Shown: in pieces, positions 52,528 to 63,199 of the stretch
Numbering within the stretch: position 1 is the first letter of the stretch
Layout: every line of letters begins with the position of its first letter
NCBI RefSeq assembly: GCF_905475345.1
Contig: NC_066599.1
Location: 1,562,501 to 1,626,500 of the forward strand
Length of the DNA stretch: 64,000 nt
Direction: 5' to 3'
From: Vespula vulgaris
Lineage: Eukaryota > Arthropoda > Insecta > Hymenoptera > Vespidae
Notes under the pieces: model-generated
Databases searched by the model: none
Seen by the model: the letters and a program-made list of their open reading frames with translations, nothing else
What the model was told of the DNA's origin: nothing
Position numbers and translations under genes: made by a program

Positions 52528-53431
52528 CACACAACGAATGAAAATAAGTATAAATAAAAAAATGATAAAAATCGACAATTATTCCTTCGAGATTGATTTA
52601 TCGATCATATTTTCCAACGAAATCGTCCCATCGATCCTGATAAATATTGAAAAAATAATCAATAGGTTAAATAAACGAATAAATGCGATAAGAGGATAAT
52701 AATATCGAGGAGAGACAACATCGATATCGATATTCTACATCGATAGTGACAACGAACAGTGTTCTCGGATTGTTCGAAATAGGAAGGGACATCCATCCCT
52801 TTGCAGTTCGTGTCAGCCTATCCGGGGAACGAAAGGGCTAGTATTTGAGAGGTGTCGTTGATACACGTCACTACACTTTGGACCAGGGAGGTCGATGCGA
52901 AACGCCGATGCATTATTCAAGCGGAACACGAGCAATACCACGTGTGTTGCTTCCCCGTGTGTTGTCTGTCGACTTGTCCCAAAACTCGGAGAAACAGCCA
53001 ACTATAGAAGAAAAGAGAGACAGAGACAGACAGACAGAGAGAGAGAGAGAGAGAGAGAGATAAAGATAGTAACAGTATGAGTTCTGGTTTTTGATGCTGT
53101 AGAATCCTATAGCCAACGTTACCTCTACAAGAAACGAAGTCTCAGCCTCTTTCAACGATATTCACGAGTGGAGTGAGAACAAGAACACAAAAATCCTACT
53201 TTTCTCAAGGATACCAGCCAACTTATTACGCTTCGAACGAGATCCCTTTTTTATTTCTCGATCGATATCCACTTCGTCTATAGAACCAGTTACTACGACT
53301 TCTAGTGATAGCTATGGAGAATCTTTTCGACTTACTCTCTTTCTTTCTTTCTTTCTTTTTCTCTTTCTTTCCCTCTTCAGAAAAAAATATATACATATAT
53401 ATCTGTGTCTCTTTCTCTTTCTCCTCCTTCT

Positions 53432-53473
<42 letters not shown>

Positions 53474-55863
53474 ATTGGCTACTTGAGAAAAAGCAGAATG
53501 GGCACGTGAATCGAATTCGGACTCGCAGATGCTTATCAGTGGTTTTGGTTGCTCGAGAAGTATGTATGTATGTATGTATGTATTGGTTAAGTAACTATCG
53601 AAGTGCCTCCTTGGATTCCTTCTTCGTTTCCGTCTTTTTCTATTTCATTCGTTTGACGTATCCCCTCAATGTTTTTTTCCCCTCTCTTATACGATATATC
53701 CTTCGGTTAAAAAGAAAAAGACGAATTGTCTGTCCGAATGAAAATCCTAACTCCATCTAATTTTATAAATAGAAAGAATAACAAAAAAGAAAAACATGAA
53801 AGTATGTTAAATTTCGACTCGTTATTTTTTTTTTAATTTGGATTTTTCTCGATTAATTGATACACGCGCGTATACATATGCTATCGACGTTAATTATGTT
53901 CGAATGACGAGATTATGTTTAAATGAACGAATGTTTAAATGAAAAGTTTATGAATACGTCAAATGATGTGCTAATTATCGAATATTATTTTCCCTTTCTC
54001 GTCGGATGAATGTAAAAAAAATCATTAGAGACGAAGAAACAATAACGGAAATATAATTTCGAAATATAATTGGACTTTGAAGAAGAATAAATTGAATGAA
54101 ATATTAAATCTGTATAATAAACTGATCAATTGGAAAATTTTTTTTAATTACACAATCGACGTTGCGGTATTCATTACATCATCATTATATCCTCGATCAT
54201 TCGTGCTAACTTTTCTATCATTATTTTCTCCGGATGATAAATTATTTAAAAGTATTAAAGTAGGTAATGTTTGATGGAAAAGTGTCTTATATTTTTAAGA
54301 AAAGTATTACTCCTATATTCAGTAAGTTCAGATGGGGATATAGAATTTCAAAAAAGGCATTGCTAACAAGAAGAAGAATAAAACGGCTTGCGCTCGTTAA
54401 AGCCTTCACCTCTTTCGCGACGAAAGAAACGGTATTGCGTTACTTAATCCATATTAAAAGTGCATTTTCTTAATGTTAAAACATATTTAGAAATGATAAC
54501 ATAAAGCAAAATGAACTTTTTTATTTATTTATTTTTTTACTTTTAATAAGATTTTCAACATAGAGAAAAAGAAAGAAAGAGATAAAATATTTTTTGTTCT
54601 ATTTTCTTTCCAAGAAGATATATCTCTGAAGATTAGGAAATTGATTGCTTGTTTTTTATTTAAAAAATGTTGTATTTCAAAAAAAGAGAAAGAAAAAGAA
54701 CGACGGGCAATTAAATCGAAAGGAAAATAATGTAATGCGAATTCAACGTGGCATTCTAATGTAGAAAATATATGGTCAATAAAATAGAGCGTTTTGTTTG
54801 TGCGTGTGGTTGTTGTATCTTACACGCTTCAAAAAATCTCAAAAGGGAAAACCTACGAGAAAAGTTTCGAAGAAGAAATCGCAATGATAAGAAAGACAGG
54901 AAGAAAAGCACAACGGTGGATGCGTTACGGAAAGCAAAACGCGTTTCGTCGGCTACGGAAATACGAATAAATCGTTGGACCGTATCACAGGAGCCTGATG
55001 TTTACGAGCGACTTTGCTGGATGATTCGCATCGATGATTCGATGATAAGTTGCCTCTTCCGATTCATTTGTCGTCATATATAAGTACACATATATATATA
55101 TTTATATATATATATATATACATACACACACCTATATATCACAAAACCTGTCAAAATTACAATTCTATTAAGATGATGCATGTGTCTCCAAAAAAAAAAG
55201 ATATTAATTATGTTAGAAATAAAGATATATAAATATTTGATTAAATGTCGCACAATTATATTAAGTTAATTGAATTAATTTAACATAATTAATGTTACGA
55301 AATATGAGAACTCTGATGAATGGATGGCAATGTTATTTTTATATTCTCTCTCTTTTTTTTTTTTTTTTACATACAGAATATACATTTCCAAATATTTTAA
55401 CATAATTTAAATAATTTAATAATTTCGTATATACAAAAAAAGAGACTGAATACAATTCTGTAAAAAAAAAAGAAAGAAAAAATTCTAATAACAGCGTTTT
55501 AATAAACACGTAATTTATACGAAGACACAAGTTTGAATTATAGTAACACGTTGTGTCTGCACGATCGTTGATATTCCAAAAAGCCATATATATAAAAGAG
55601 AGATATATACACACGTATATAAATATAGGTATGGGTATATATAGAAAGATAGATAAAGGTCGAAAATCTTGACTGTATTCGTGCAACGAGAGGGTACGAA
55701 AGTCCCGTGGAAACAATTAATCTAGCCCACTGATTACTCTACCGACTTCGTCGGCACACCCCCACCATTCATGCCTGGCTCGTCGGGCTGCTCCCTCCGT
55801 CGAGACGTCAAAACTCGAGATATTAATATGTTCTCTCGGATGGCAGAGAACGGAAGTCACCTT

Positions 55864-55935
55864 TCTCTCTCTATCTATCTCTCTATCTCTATCTCTATCT
55901 CTATCTCTATCTCTACCTCTATCTATCTCTCTGTG
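55864..55935. repeat. (TATCTC)n/(CTAT)n array
   Basis: Same hexamer as at 50753, with CTAT interruptions. Confidence 0.92.
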
Positions 55936-56581
55936 TCTCTTTCTAACACTTCACCCTACTCTCCTGTTACATCAACACCTGCCCGCTAAGTCCACGAATA
56001 TCCACTTCTGATTAAATTATTATTGTCTTTGCCCTTGATACAGTCCATCCCTTTTGTCCTTTCGTCTGTCCGAACTGACGTCTCGAATTTCAAATGCTTC
56101 GTCCATTGATCGATACATCGATAACACCGATATCTTTCTCGTTTATGAATAGATATAATATTAAATAAAAATGATGATCGATTGAATGATAACGCTTTGA
56201 TATCGTATAAATATATTTAATATATAATTTTTCTTTCGTCGTTAGTATCATTTAAATACGATTTAAAACGTCTCGGACTTGGCGAGAGATAACGTTTCGT
56301 CGATCGACGTTCCTCCTTCGATTATTTTCGATGAAATTTGATCGATCCGACTTCGATACCATGCAAATCGTTGTAATAAATTTATATGTATCTCGGAGTT
56401 CAGAACGCGTCATTAATTCGAATAAGAGATTATATATTTATGGAAGAATCTTCGTGGAGGATGGATAGATACATAAATAGGAACGAATGTCCGATACATA
56501 TATAATATAATAAAATATATAAGTCAACCTGGAATATTTCATTAGAAATTAATATTCCGAGAAAAATTTAAGCGAACTTAC

Positions 56582-56789
56582 CAACGACGTGGAGATATCC
56601 ATATTGTGTTTTGGCCGCAGCCGTATTAATCTGGCACATGTACTTTCCCTTGTCATCCTCGTGCACGTTATTGATATGTAGGTACCAGGTTGTATGCTCG
56701 TCGTGCGACACAGATATTCTTGGGTTCCTGGTAATAACGTGATTCTGTACCGTCAGAATGGCGCTCTTGTCGAAGAGCATCCAGGCCAC
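56582..56789 (-). CDS. DIP/lachesin-like exon: second half of Ig1
   Basis: This minus-strand exon of 208 bp gives 69 codons plus one base. It opens with VAWMLFDKSAILTV, the Ig C-strand tryptophan and following C' region of DIP/lachesin Ig1. It continues with NHVITRNPRISV, TWYLHINNV (E strand), DDKGKYMC (the D-x-G-x-Y-x-C motif with the second Ig1 cysteine) and the G strand TAAAKTQYGYLHVV. The acceptor reads GTTTTAG|GTG and the donor CACGTCGTTG|GTAAGTTC. The exon starts in phase 0, so the first Ig1 cysteine must come from an upstream exon I could not find. The family works at the neuronal surface, where Ig1 binds Dpr partners. Wording such as AILTVxNHVITRNPRISV is closest to my recollection of Drosophila DIP-epsilon/zeta, but assigning the orthologue needs a tree. 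It is not a fibronectin or kinase-type Ig. Confidence 0.93.
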
Positions 56790-57696
56790 CTAAAACGAGA
56801 GAGAGACGGGAGAGAGTTCTCGATTAAACTACTTTTCCTTTTCTCTCTACTATCCCCATCCCAATCCCCATCCCCTTTCACCCCCATTTACCCCCGTCCA
56901 CTCCTAGATCTCTCCCGCTGTTTCGAACTTTCCCTATTACGGAGTTGACGTCATCGAAAGAATATTTATGCGTATTTACAAAGAAATTTTTCCATTGCAT
57001 TTCGTTATTCTTTCTCTTATTGCATCTCATATTATTCTTATCCATCTTTACGTGAATCTAACGATCGGCTAACGATCGTTTTTTCACGAAATTTGATACG
57101 AAAATTAAAGGTTCTGTAAAACGAACGTAATAATCTGATTTCAGTTCGACGAGATTAAATAATAAGGGAGATATTTGGATACAAGTGTGTTGTCGTGTGT
57201 TACGTATTGTCAATGAAATATTCGTGCATATTTGCAAGAGAAAATATTTACCTTGTTTCCTTCCAAACGCGTCGTGCGACGTGTAACGCATGCGATTTAT
57301 GTTAAATGCTTGAAATAAGAACGATCGCAATGATATCTGACTATTTTGGAATAATAGACGAGAGAAGCTAGGAAAAAAATATATATATATATATTGTATT
57401 TTATGTGACTAACGAAAACGGATATCCACACTTTTTTTTCAGGGAATGCTGCTTCAAAGCACGGAGATCATTTAAAAGCTACGCGTTCTATTCACTCGCA
57501 CCGGTGTGTTTAACAATAGCTTTCTTTGTAACAATAGATTCTGTATTTTGTAAAGCGAGTCCGTGGAATTTGTGACAAACAAAATGCAACAATGTCACGT
57601 GAGACGTACGTGAGTACAAAAAAAAAAAAAAAGAACTAGTTGGCGTTCAAAGTCCGTATTTTATACTGTACAAACTATCTTTTAATATATATGTGC

Positions 57697-58080
57697 GTGT
57701 TTTTTTATTTTTAAATTAGTTTGTCAAAGTAATCTCTATTACTTAGTTGATAAATATTTTCTATAGAAATTTTACTCTTACGAAGGTAGAAAGAAGAAAA
57801 AAAAATTAAAAAAAAAAAAAGAAAACAGAGTAACAAAAAGCATTTCACGTGCACGATTTTTTATTTATTTAATATTTTTCATTTTTAAAATGTTTGTAAT
57901 CTTAACGAGAGTGACGTGATTTTTTTATATATCAAATATTTGTCTCTACTATTTCGTTAATAAATATTTCCTATAGAAAGATTTTTACGGATGTAAAAAA
58001 AAAAAAAAAGAAATAAATAAATAAATAAAAACTATTTCGCGTGCACGATTTACTTATTTAATATTTGTTTATTTTCAGAA
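57697..58080. repeat. Diverged tandem duplication of about 210 bp
   Basis: TAAATATTTTCTATAGAAA at 57751 recurs as TAAATATTTCCTATAGAAA at 57961, exactly 210 bp on. TCAAA..TCTCT.CTA at 57724 recurs at 57932. GTGCACGATT plus TTATTTAATATTT at 57849 recurs at 58041. The spacing falls from 210 to 192 across an A-tract, where the copies differ by an indel. No coding function visible. Confidence 0.82.
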
Positions 58081-58311
58081 GAGATCGACAATGTTTTTTC
58101 TTTCTTCTCTTTTTATTTATTTGTCTATCGAACATCGTTCTCTGCTGTTTAGAAAAATATTTTCAAGAAAGATAAAATGGATGAAGAAACAGAAAAAGGG
58201 AAATCAGTAATTTGATACAATCAATGCTGTCAAGTTTTAAGTATAAAACTTGATAGATTTTGAAAGTTTCGAAAGATGTAGTACGTACGCAGATGGATGT
58301 TTAGATGATCT

Positions 58312-58473
58312 ATGAAGGCTCTACGAGAATATGGATCGGCTCCGGATGAATCACTTTTGGTAACGCGTAGCGTTTCTCAAGAATATCCGAATCGTTTTAC
58401 GAGTAAAGTTTCTTATCGACGAACAGGATGGCGACGCCCCGCGGATGAACGAACACACGCTTGTTGTCTCTGA
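58312..58473 (+). other. 53-codon open frame, unrecognised
   Basis: ATG to TGA with non-repetitive, GC-elevated sequence starting MKALREYGSAPDESLLVTR and ending RRPADERTHACCL. An in-frame stop lies just upstream. The opposite strand is also open over most of this stretch (58397-58522), so the island is unusual in base composition, but which strand, if any, is coding cannot be told. No domain recognised. Confidence 0.15.
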
Positions 58474-58522
58474 AGATATCTTCCTCGAACGTCACAAGCA
58501 CGCGGTCGAGAGAAAAAGTCAT
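58397..58522 (-). other. 41-codon open frame opposite the plus-strand one, unrecognised
   Basis: On the same strand as the DIP-like gene, ATG at 58522 to TAA at 58397, reading MTFSLDRVLVTFEEDIF then RDNKRVFVHPRGVAILFVDK. Composition is protein-like. It has no cysteine, so it does not fit the missing Ig1 start. It could be an unrelated small peptide or a conserved non-coding island. Confidence 0.15.
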
Positions 58523-59261
58523 GAGATCGAGAAAGATCGAGAAATTTCTTTTCCATTATTATTTCCTATTCTCAGGAGATTACATCGAACTTTCCTCACA
58601 AATTTTTCTTTATATTATTCATACGACCGATAAATTACAGCGTTAATGTTTAATCTGCCAAACGTTAAGTAGCGTAACAAAGAAAAAAAATATTACGACG
58701 ATGTAATTTTTCATATCAAAGATTAACATCATATTGAAGAAGAAGAAGAAGAAGAAAAAAAAAGGAAAAAAAAATAAATAAATTACGAAGATTCAATTTG
58801 CCACACGTATTTACTGTAATAGCTTAGATGTGTTAGTTCGTTAAAAATTTTTTCCAAAAAAAAAAAGAAAGAAAAAAAACACGAAAAGAAAAGAGGAAAA
58901 AGAAAACTAAATCACATGCATCGAAGAGATAAATAAAAGAAATACATTAAATAAATCAGCCCGGACATTTCGGGTATTAATACGAATCTATGTAAATCTG
59001 ATTTTTCTCAGGATAAGATCAAAATAAAATCTTTTTGACAAACAGTCTTGAGAGCATGTACGAGGGTAGATAAGGAGAGAGGAGAGGGTAGAAGGGAGGA
59101 TGGTGTTACACATCGAGAATCGAAAATTCGCCTCTTCGAGAGTTTAGGGTTTGTAGAGAAACTCGTCGGAAAGTTCATGAAATATTTATATTTGCCTGCT
59201 TTTCTTTAAGAGGAAAGTAAAGATAGAAAAAAGAAGCGACACGAGCGTAGCGTGTGTTTGC

Positions 59262-59300
59262 GCGTACGTACGTAGCTACGTACGAACGTACGTACGTACA
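59262..59300. repeat. (ACGT)n-rich palindromic array
   Basis: CGTACGTACGTAGCTACG-type sequence, largely self-complementary, like the array at 48383. Confidence 0.88.
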
Positions 59301-59342
59301 ATAGGTAAGTACGTGTATATGTGTGTGGCGAGGAAAGAAAGA

Positions 59343-59394
59343 AAGGGGAGGAAAGGGGGGAGGGGGAGCAGGAGGAGGAGGAGGAGGAGGAGGT
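59343..59394 (+). repeat. G-rich (GGA)n array
   Basis: Runs of four to six G followed by about eight GGA units; quadruplex formation is plausible. Confidence 0.88.
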
Positions 59395-60422
59395 GTGGGA
59401 GTAAAAGAGGAAAGAGGAAGAACACGGAAGAGTAGAAGCGTAGAATTTTGATCATTTTCTCTGTGGAAGCCTCTGGAGAAATAAAAGGAGGCGGCACAAC
59501 TCTCGAGTCGATGTTTCGTTCTAGTTGGGTGCAACGTTGTTACACTTTTCGAAACGAAATATACTTTTTATTGGGAGACGAACTACGAATAACTGGAAAG
59601 ATTACGTGGAAAGTAAGAAAGAGAAATGAAAGAATAACAAATAGTTTCTCAGTGACGTTAGACCGTTAACAAGAAATATTATTAACGGTTAATATTTATA
59701 GTCAATTTTGAGAGCTTTCATCTTTTTTTCTATCTCTCTCTATTTTTCCTTTTATATTAACAAGTAATTTTAGACGAAGATTGTCAGATATTGTTAAGAA
59801 GCAATGTCGAATGAAACAAATGGTGTTACGATATATTAGAGAACATAGATTAATTAATAATCGACGATTTTAACACGGATAACGATGTTTGTTAGGAAAA
59901 AAAATAATCAAATGAGATTGAGAGTCGTCGAAAAGGAGTAATCGATTTTTTAAATTCATTGAAAAACTTTTGGTCGTACCTGTATCAACGGGCAATTAAT
60001 TTAAACAACCGATATTATTCGACAATGTTACAGCAAGAAGTAGATATTAATAGATCGGATCGATAGATTATTTGAACAATTAATATTTAACGAGCGATAT
60101 TAAGAAATAATGGAATGTAAACGCTAATAGAGTATAAATTATCCATCATCGATATCCCGTTATCTCGTAACTATCACTCCTGTATAACAAATAATGAATA
60201 AAATTTAGGGAAACTAGAATAAACGTTTATCATGAAAAAGCGGAAGCTTGTAAAGGCCGATAATAAATCTCAGGGTGACGTATAGTTGGAATATCGATCT
60301 TTTATATAAAGATCCCATCGATGTTAAAATCAAGTCGACGTTAAAAATCGGTTAATCGCTTAGAAAAGCTTATGCTAAGGTCTATGGAAGCTTGATATAC
60401 AACAACTTGGTTTTGACTTAAC

Positions 60423-60534
60423 CATCCTTGACGCCATTCTCAAAAGCTTGAACCACCAGTACCAGCACCAGTATCAGCACCAGTACCAGTACCAGTACCA
60501 ACGAGCTGTAGCAACCTTGTGCGTTTCGTTTCAT
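60423..60534 (-). CDS. Candidate alternative leader exon with repeat-encoded signal peptide
   Basis: On the minus strand an ATG at 60534 opens 38 codons before a TAA at 60418-60420. The product starts basic (MKRN), then AQGCYSS, then 17 strictly hydrophobic residues (alternating Leu/Val with one Ile, residues 12-28). It ends VVQA|FENGVKDG, where V at -3 and A at -1 fit the signal peptidase rule after residue 30. The hydrophobic core is encoded by tandem CTGGTA/CTGGTG hexamers. A usable donor, GAT G|GTTAAGTC, lies three bases before the stop and leaves phase 1, the same phase as the leader at 63751. It could be an alternative first exon of the DIP-like gene or a separate tiny secreted peptide. 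Any CTGGTA repeat reads Leu-Val in this frame, so chance is not excluded; the basic start and cleavage site argue for function. Confidence 0.4.
60455..60502. repeat. (ACCAGT)8 hexamer array
   Basis: Eight hexamers: ACCAGT five times, with ACCAGC, ATCAGC and ACCAAC variants. On the minus strand it supplies the Leu-Val hydrophobic core of the candidate leader exon. Confidence 0.92.
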
Positions 60535-60766
60535 ACCCCTCGAACCTTCGTCACGAACGATTGACCTCGACTGAGCGATGCCAAGTGTTCTACAGGTTCT
60601 CCTTTCCCTCGGTAGTTTCTCCCCGAGCGAGCTTCATCGGTCAAGTTACTTGGACCAATCGAAGATGTTACACAGCACAACGTTACTTCGAAGAAGAAAA
60701 GTTCTCACTCTTGGAACGAATCACGTTGATACGCCATGACAAGATTCGATTAACCTGTTAACTGTG

Positions 60767-60800
60767 TTATGACGAGTATTGTACTCGTCACTCGTCATAA
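60767..60800. repeat. Perfect 11-bp inverted repeat
   Basis: TTATGACGAGT (60767-60777) and ACTCGTCATAA (60790-60800) are exact reverse complements. A second, tighter pairing exists inside: TGACGAGTA (60770-60778) with TACTCGTCA (60782-60790). Two mutually exclusive hairpins are therefore possible. Confidence 0.9.
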
Positions 60801-60842
60801 GAAGATATCATAATTTTTTTTCTTTCTTTTCTCTGTCTTCTG

Positions 60843-60888
<46 letters not shown>
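60843..60888. repeat. (CT)n microsatellite
   Basis: CT tract lying between the two GACGAG/CTCGTC inverted repeats. Confidence 0.92.
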
Positions 60889-60890
<2 letters not shown>

Positions 60891-60920
60891 TTTTTTTTCT
60901 TTTCTTTGTTTTTTGGTTAC

Positions 60921-60939
60921 GACGAGCACGACACTCGTC
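60921..60939. repeat. GACGAG/CTCGTC inverted repeat
   Basis: GACGAG at 60921-60926 and CTCGTC at 60934-60939 with a 7-base loop. Same core as the hairpin at 60767, on the far side of a CT tract. Confidence 0.8.
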
Positions 60940-61753
60940 ACGAACGGATGACAATTTTTTTTGTATGCGCGCGCGTTACTACGAGTGTGCTTTTTCTATG
61001 CAAGGAAAAAAGATTTTTCTATTTGTATTAAAATTTTCATGAAAACCAAAAAATGTTCGTCAACTGAGAATGTATATAGAAGTATTTTGAAACAGCAAAT
61101 ATGTATATATATATATATAAAAGGAAATAGAATATCCATTAGACGCTACGCGGCAGGCGAAATATCGTATCGTTCAAAGACGATGCTAAGCGAGTTTAGT
61201 TTGTGAAATAATAAAATCTCTTTGGAAATCTCTTTGAAAAAAGAGATCAATCGTACGATTCGCTTTATTTGTATATTTGATTTTTGTTAATAACTGTAAT
61301 GCCTCCTTTCACTTTTCTGTTAGGTATTATATCTTTCTTTAGATAGATCGTTTGTATAATATTTACTAAAAGACGATAAAAAAGAAAGAATAATAATATT
61401 GATAATAATAAAAATAATAATAATTCATCTGGAATAATAACTTCTTTCTTTATATAATACATATTACTGTAGATCTAAAGTGACTCTCTAACCTCGATTC
61501 AATCACGAAGAGCTCTTAACCGACTGTGTACACTTCATAGTCTGACCGAGAAAGCGTATAACCAAAGAAGAGTAAAAAGAAAAAAGAGAGAAAAAAGAGA
61601 GGAAAAAAGAGTGAAAAGGGGGAAAAAAAATAACAAAAAGAAAAAACAAAAGAAGTAAGTTTACCGTCGGGATTGTTTACCGACACTGGCCGCGAATTCT
61701 TTCCCTTTTTGAATTCTTTTGAATTCTTGGTGGTTCTCGCACGAGTGCACTCG

Positions 61754-62032
61754 ATGATTGCGAAACTTTCACCGAGGGAACGACGAGGAGACGAAAAAAG
61801 TTCCTTTTATTTCGTATATTTCGACACGGAGAACTTTAAATTATGCGATTATCCGTTTAAAATCGTTTTACAATTTCGTTCGACCTTCAATTTTCGACGG
61901 AAAAACTCGAAACCATCACTCGGTATCGCTCGAATCTATTTACCATACAAATGCATGCACTTGTTTATGAATGAGCTTCGATTCAAGGACATATATTATT
62001 ATCTATTAATTAATCAACGAGATGATATATAA
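61754..62032 (+). other. 92-codon open frame, unrecognised
   Basis: ATG at 61754 to TAA at 62030-62032, one of the longest frames here not made of simple repeats. The frame is also open upstream of the ATG to about 61673. It begins MIAKLSPRERRGDEKSSF and ends ELRFKDIYYYLLINQRDDI. No signal peptide, transmembrane segment or known motif. About one such frame is expected by chance in 64 kb of this base composition, so it is only a candidate. Confidence 0.15.
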
Positions 62033-62943
62033 ATTATCGCGATTGCATCGACGTTTGTAATATTTCACTTTTCTTCTCTCTCTCTCTCTCTCTCTTTTTT
62101 ATTTACTTCGTACATTCGTATAATAATTTTCTCATTGTCGTTGCAAGTCGATATGATTAATTATTTTGTTTTCATTTGATCCGACGATCGTTTTGTAGAA
62201 AGAGAAAATAGAATTTTATAATCTGTACGTATTCGAAAGGTACTGGACTCTCTTAAAAGCACGAACTTGATTAAAAAAAAATTTCTTTTTTTTTTTTCAC
62301 GATAACGCAAAGTACTAAGACTGATGTTACGATAGAAAAAAATATGGCGAAAGGTTGTAAGTTAAGGAGAGAAGGGGATGGTCGAAGGTAGAATGAGATG
62401 CACTCGAGGAAATTGCTAAAACCCTTGGTAACGACTCATTAATTCTTCATGTCTAAGAGATTCTCCCGCGAAAACTTATTATTGCATTCTTATTTTTTTT
62501 TTCTCTTTCTGTTTCTTTCTCTCCTTTTCTCTGATCCTCTTTCGCCGTCGAGTGTTCTCGGTGATTACAAAACTTTTTAGAGTCAACGGGGCGTGTATCT
62601 TGTTACATCTTAAATAAAATAGAAAAAAAAGGGAATAAATAAAAAAAATAATAAAAAAGTAAAATAAAAAAGAAACGGAATAAGGGGAAGTCCTTGTTAA
62701 AACATGATACGGAGTTAAAAGTCCTTGTGAATAAATCGCGATGGTGAGAAAGAGAAAAAAAAAAAAAAGATCGTAATCGTTACTGTAATCGTAAATCGTA
62801 AAAATAACGTTATAAAAAAAAAAAGAAAAAAAAAGATCCGTGAGAAGATGTCCAGAGAAGATCCAGAGATCGATATAAATAATTAACGCAGATAGATGAA
62901 AGTTTATCTCGGGAATAGGTAGGTATTTTTCAAAATCTAATCC

Positions 62944-63110
62944 TTAGCCGTACGATCGATCTAACTCTGATAAAAATAATCCGTGATGCATGTCGCCACG
63001 TATTCCATAAGTTCTGCCTCGATAGTTTCGCCTGACCTCATCGCTCAAGCCATTTCCAAGGGTCAAAAAGATCTGAACTTGTCGATCCGCGACGTCGCCA
63101 CTACTAGCAT
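62944..63110 (-). other. Open frame after a strong acceptor-like site, unrecognised
   Basis: In the minus sense a long pyrimidine run, a branch-like CTTACTCAT and CATGCTAGTAG precede about 55 open codons (SGDVADRQVQIFLTLGNG, then LSDEVRRNYRGRTYGIRG) ending in TAA at 62944. The plus strand is open too. It does not look like an Ig domain. It could be an alternative 5' or terminal exon of the host gene, or coincidence caused by the CT microsatellite. Confidence 0.2.
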
Positions 63111-63116
63111 GAGTAA

Positions 63117-63162
63117 GAGAGAGAAAAAGAAAGAGAGAAAGAGGGAGACAGGGAGAGAGAGA

Positions 63163-63197
<35 letters not shown>
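63117..63197. repeat. (GA)n compound tract
   Basis: GA-rich with GGGAGA and GACA interruptions. In the minus (transcribed) sense it is a long pyrimidine run ending in an acceptor-like AG. Confidence 0.9.

Positions 63198-63199
<2 letters not shown>

Larger units (their letters stand above)
45618..56581 (-). other. Intron between Ig1 and Ig2 exons (10,964 bp)
   Basis: Bounded by GTAAGTTC and TTTTTCAG in the minus sense. The content is mostly AT-rich DNA with microsatellites: CTGT at 45838-45881, CT at 46387-46441, ACGT at 48383-48448, CT/GA at 50479-50562, TATCTC at 50753-50813 and 55864-55935, poly-A at 52499-52527. One short non-repetitive frame with a donor-like end lies on the plus strand at 47638-47739. 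GC-elevated islands occur near 49560-49740 and 52790-53010. Nothing else is supportable. Confidence 0.8.

Noticed and set aside
54077..54473. Two overlapping plus frames (65 and 68 codons, 8-bp ATGTTTGA overlap) resembling translational coupling
   Set aside because: Overlap is bacterial-looking, but the flanks and base composition match the host; lengths are at chance level and no family is recognised.
57253..57310. Minus-strand segment ending ..RLEGNK at an AACAAG|GTAAAT donor, as the missing Ig1 start
   Set aside because: In the required frame a TAA lies 16 codons upstream with no acceptor in between, and spacing to the cysteine is wrong.
60519..60761. 80-codon plus frame without simple repeats
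   Set aside because: Antisense to the candidate leader exon and its upstream region; GC-elevated 5' DNA commonly leaves the reverse frame open. Kept only as context for the leader.
61676..61810. Minus-strand stretch with ESFAIIECT and ..SVNNPDG at a GTAAAC donor, as the missing Ig1 start
   Set aside because: It ends in phase 1 whereas the next exon begins in phase 0, and the cysteine is about 28 residues from the end, too far from the tryptophan for Ig1.
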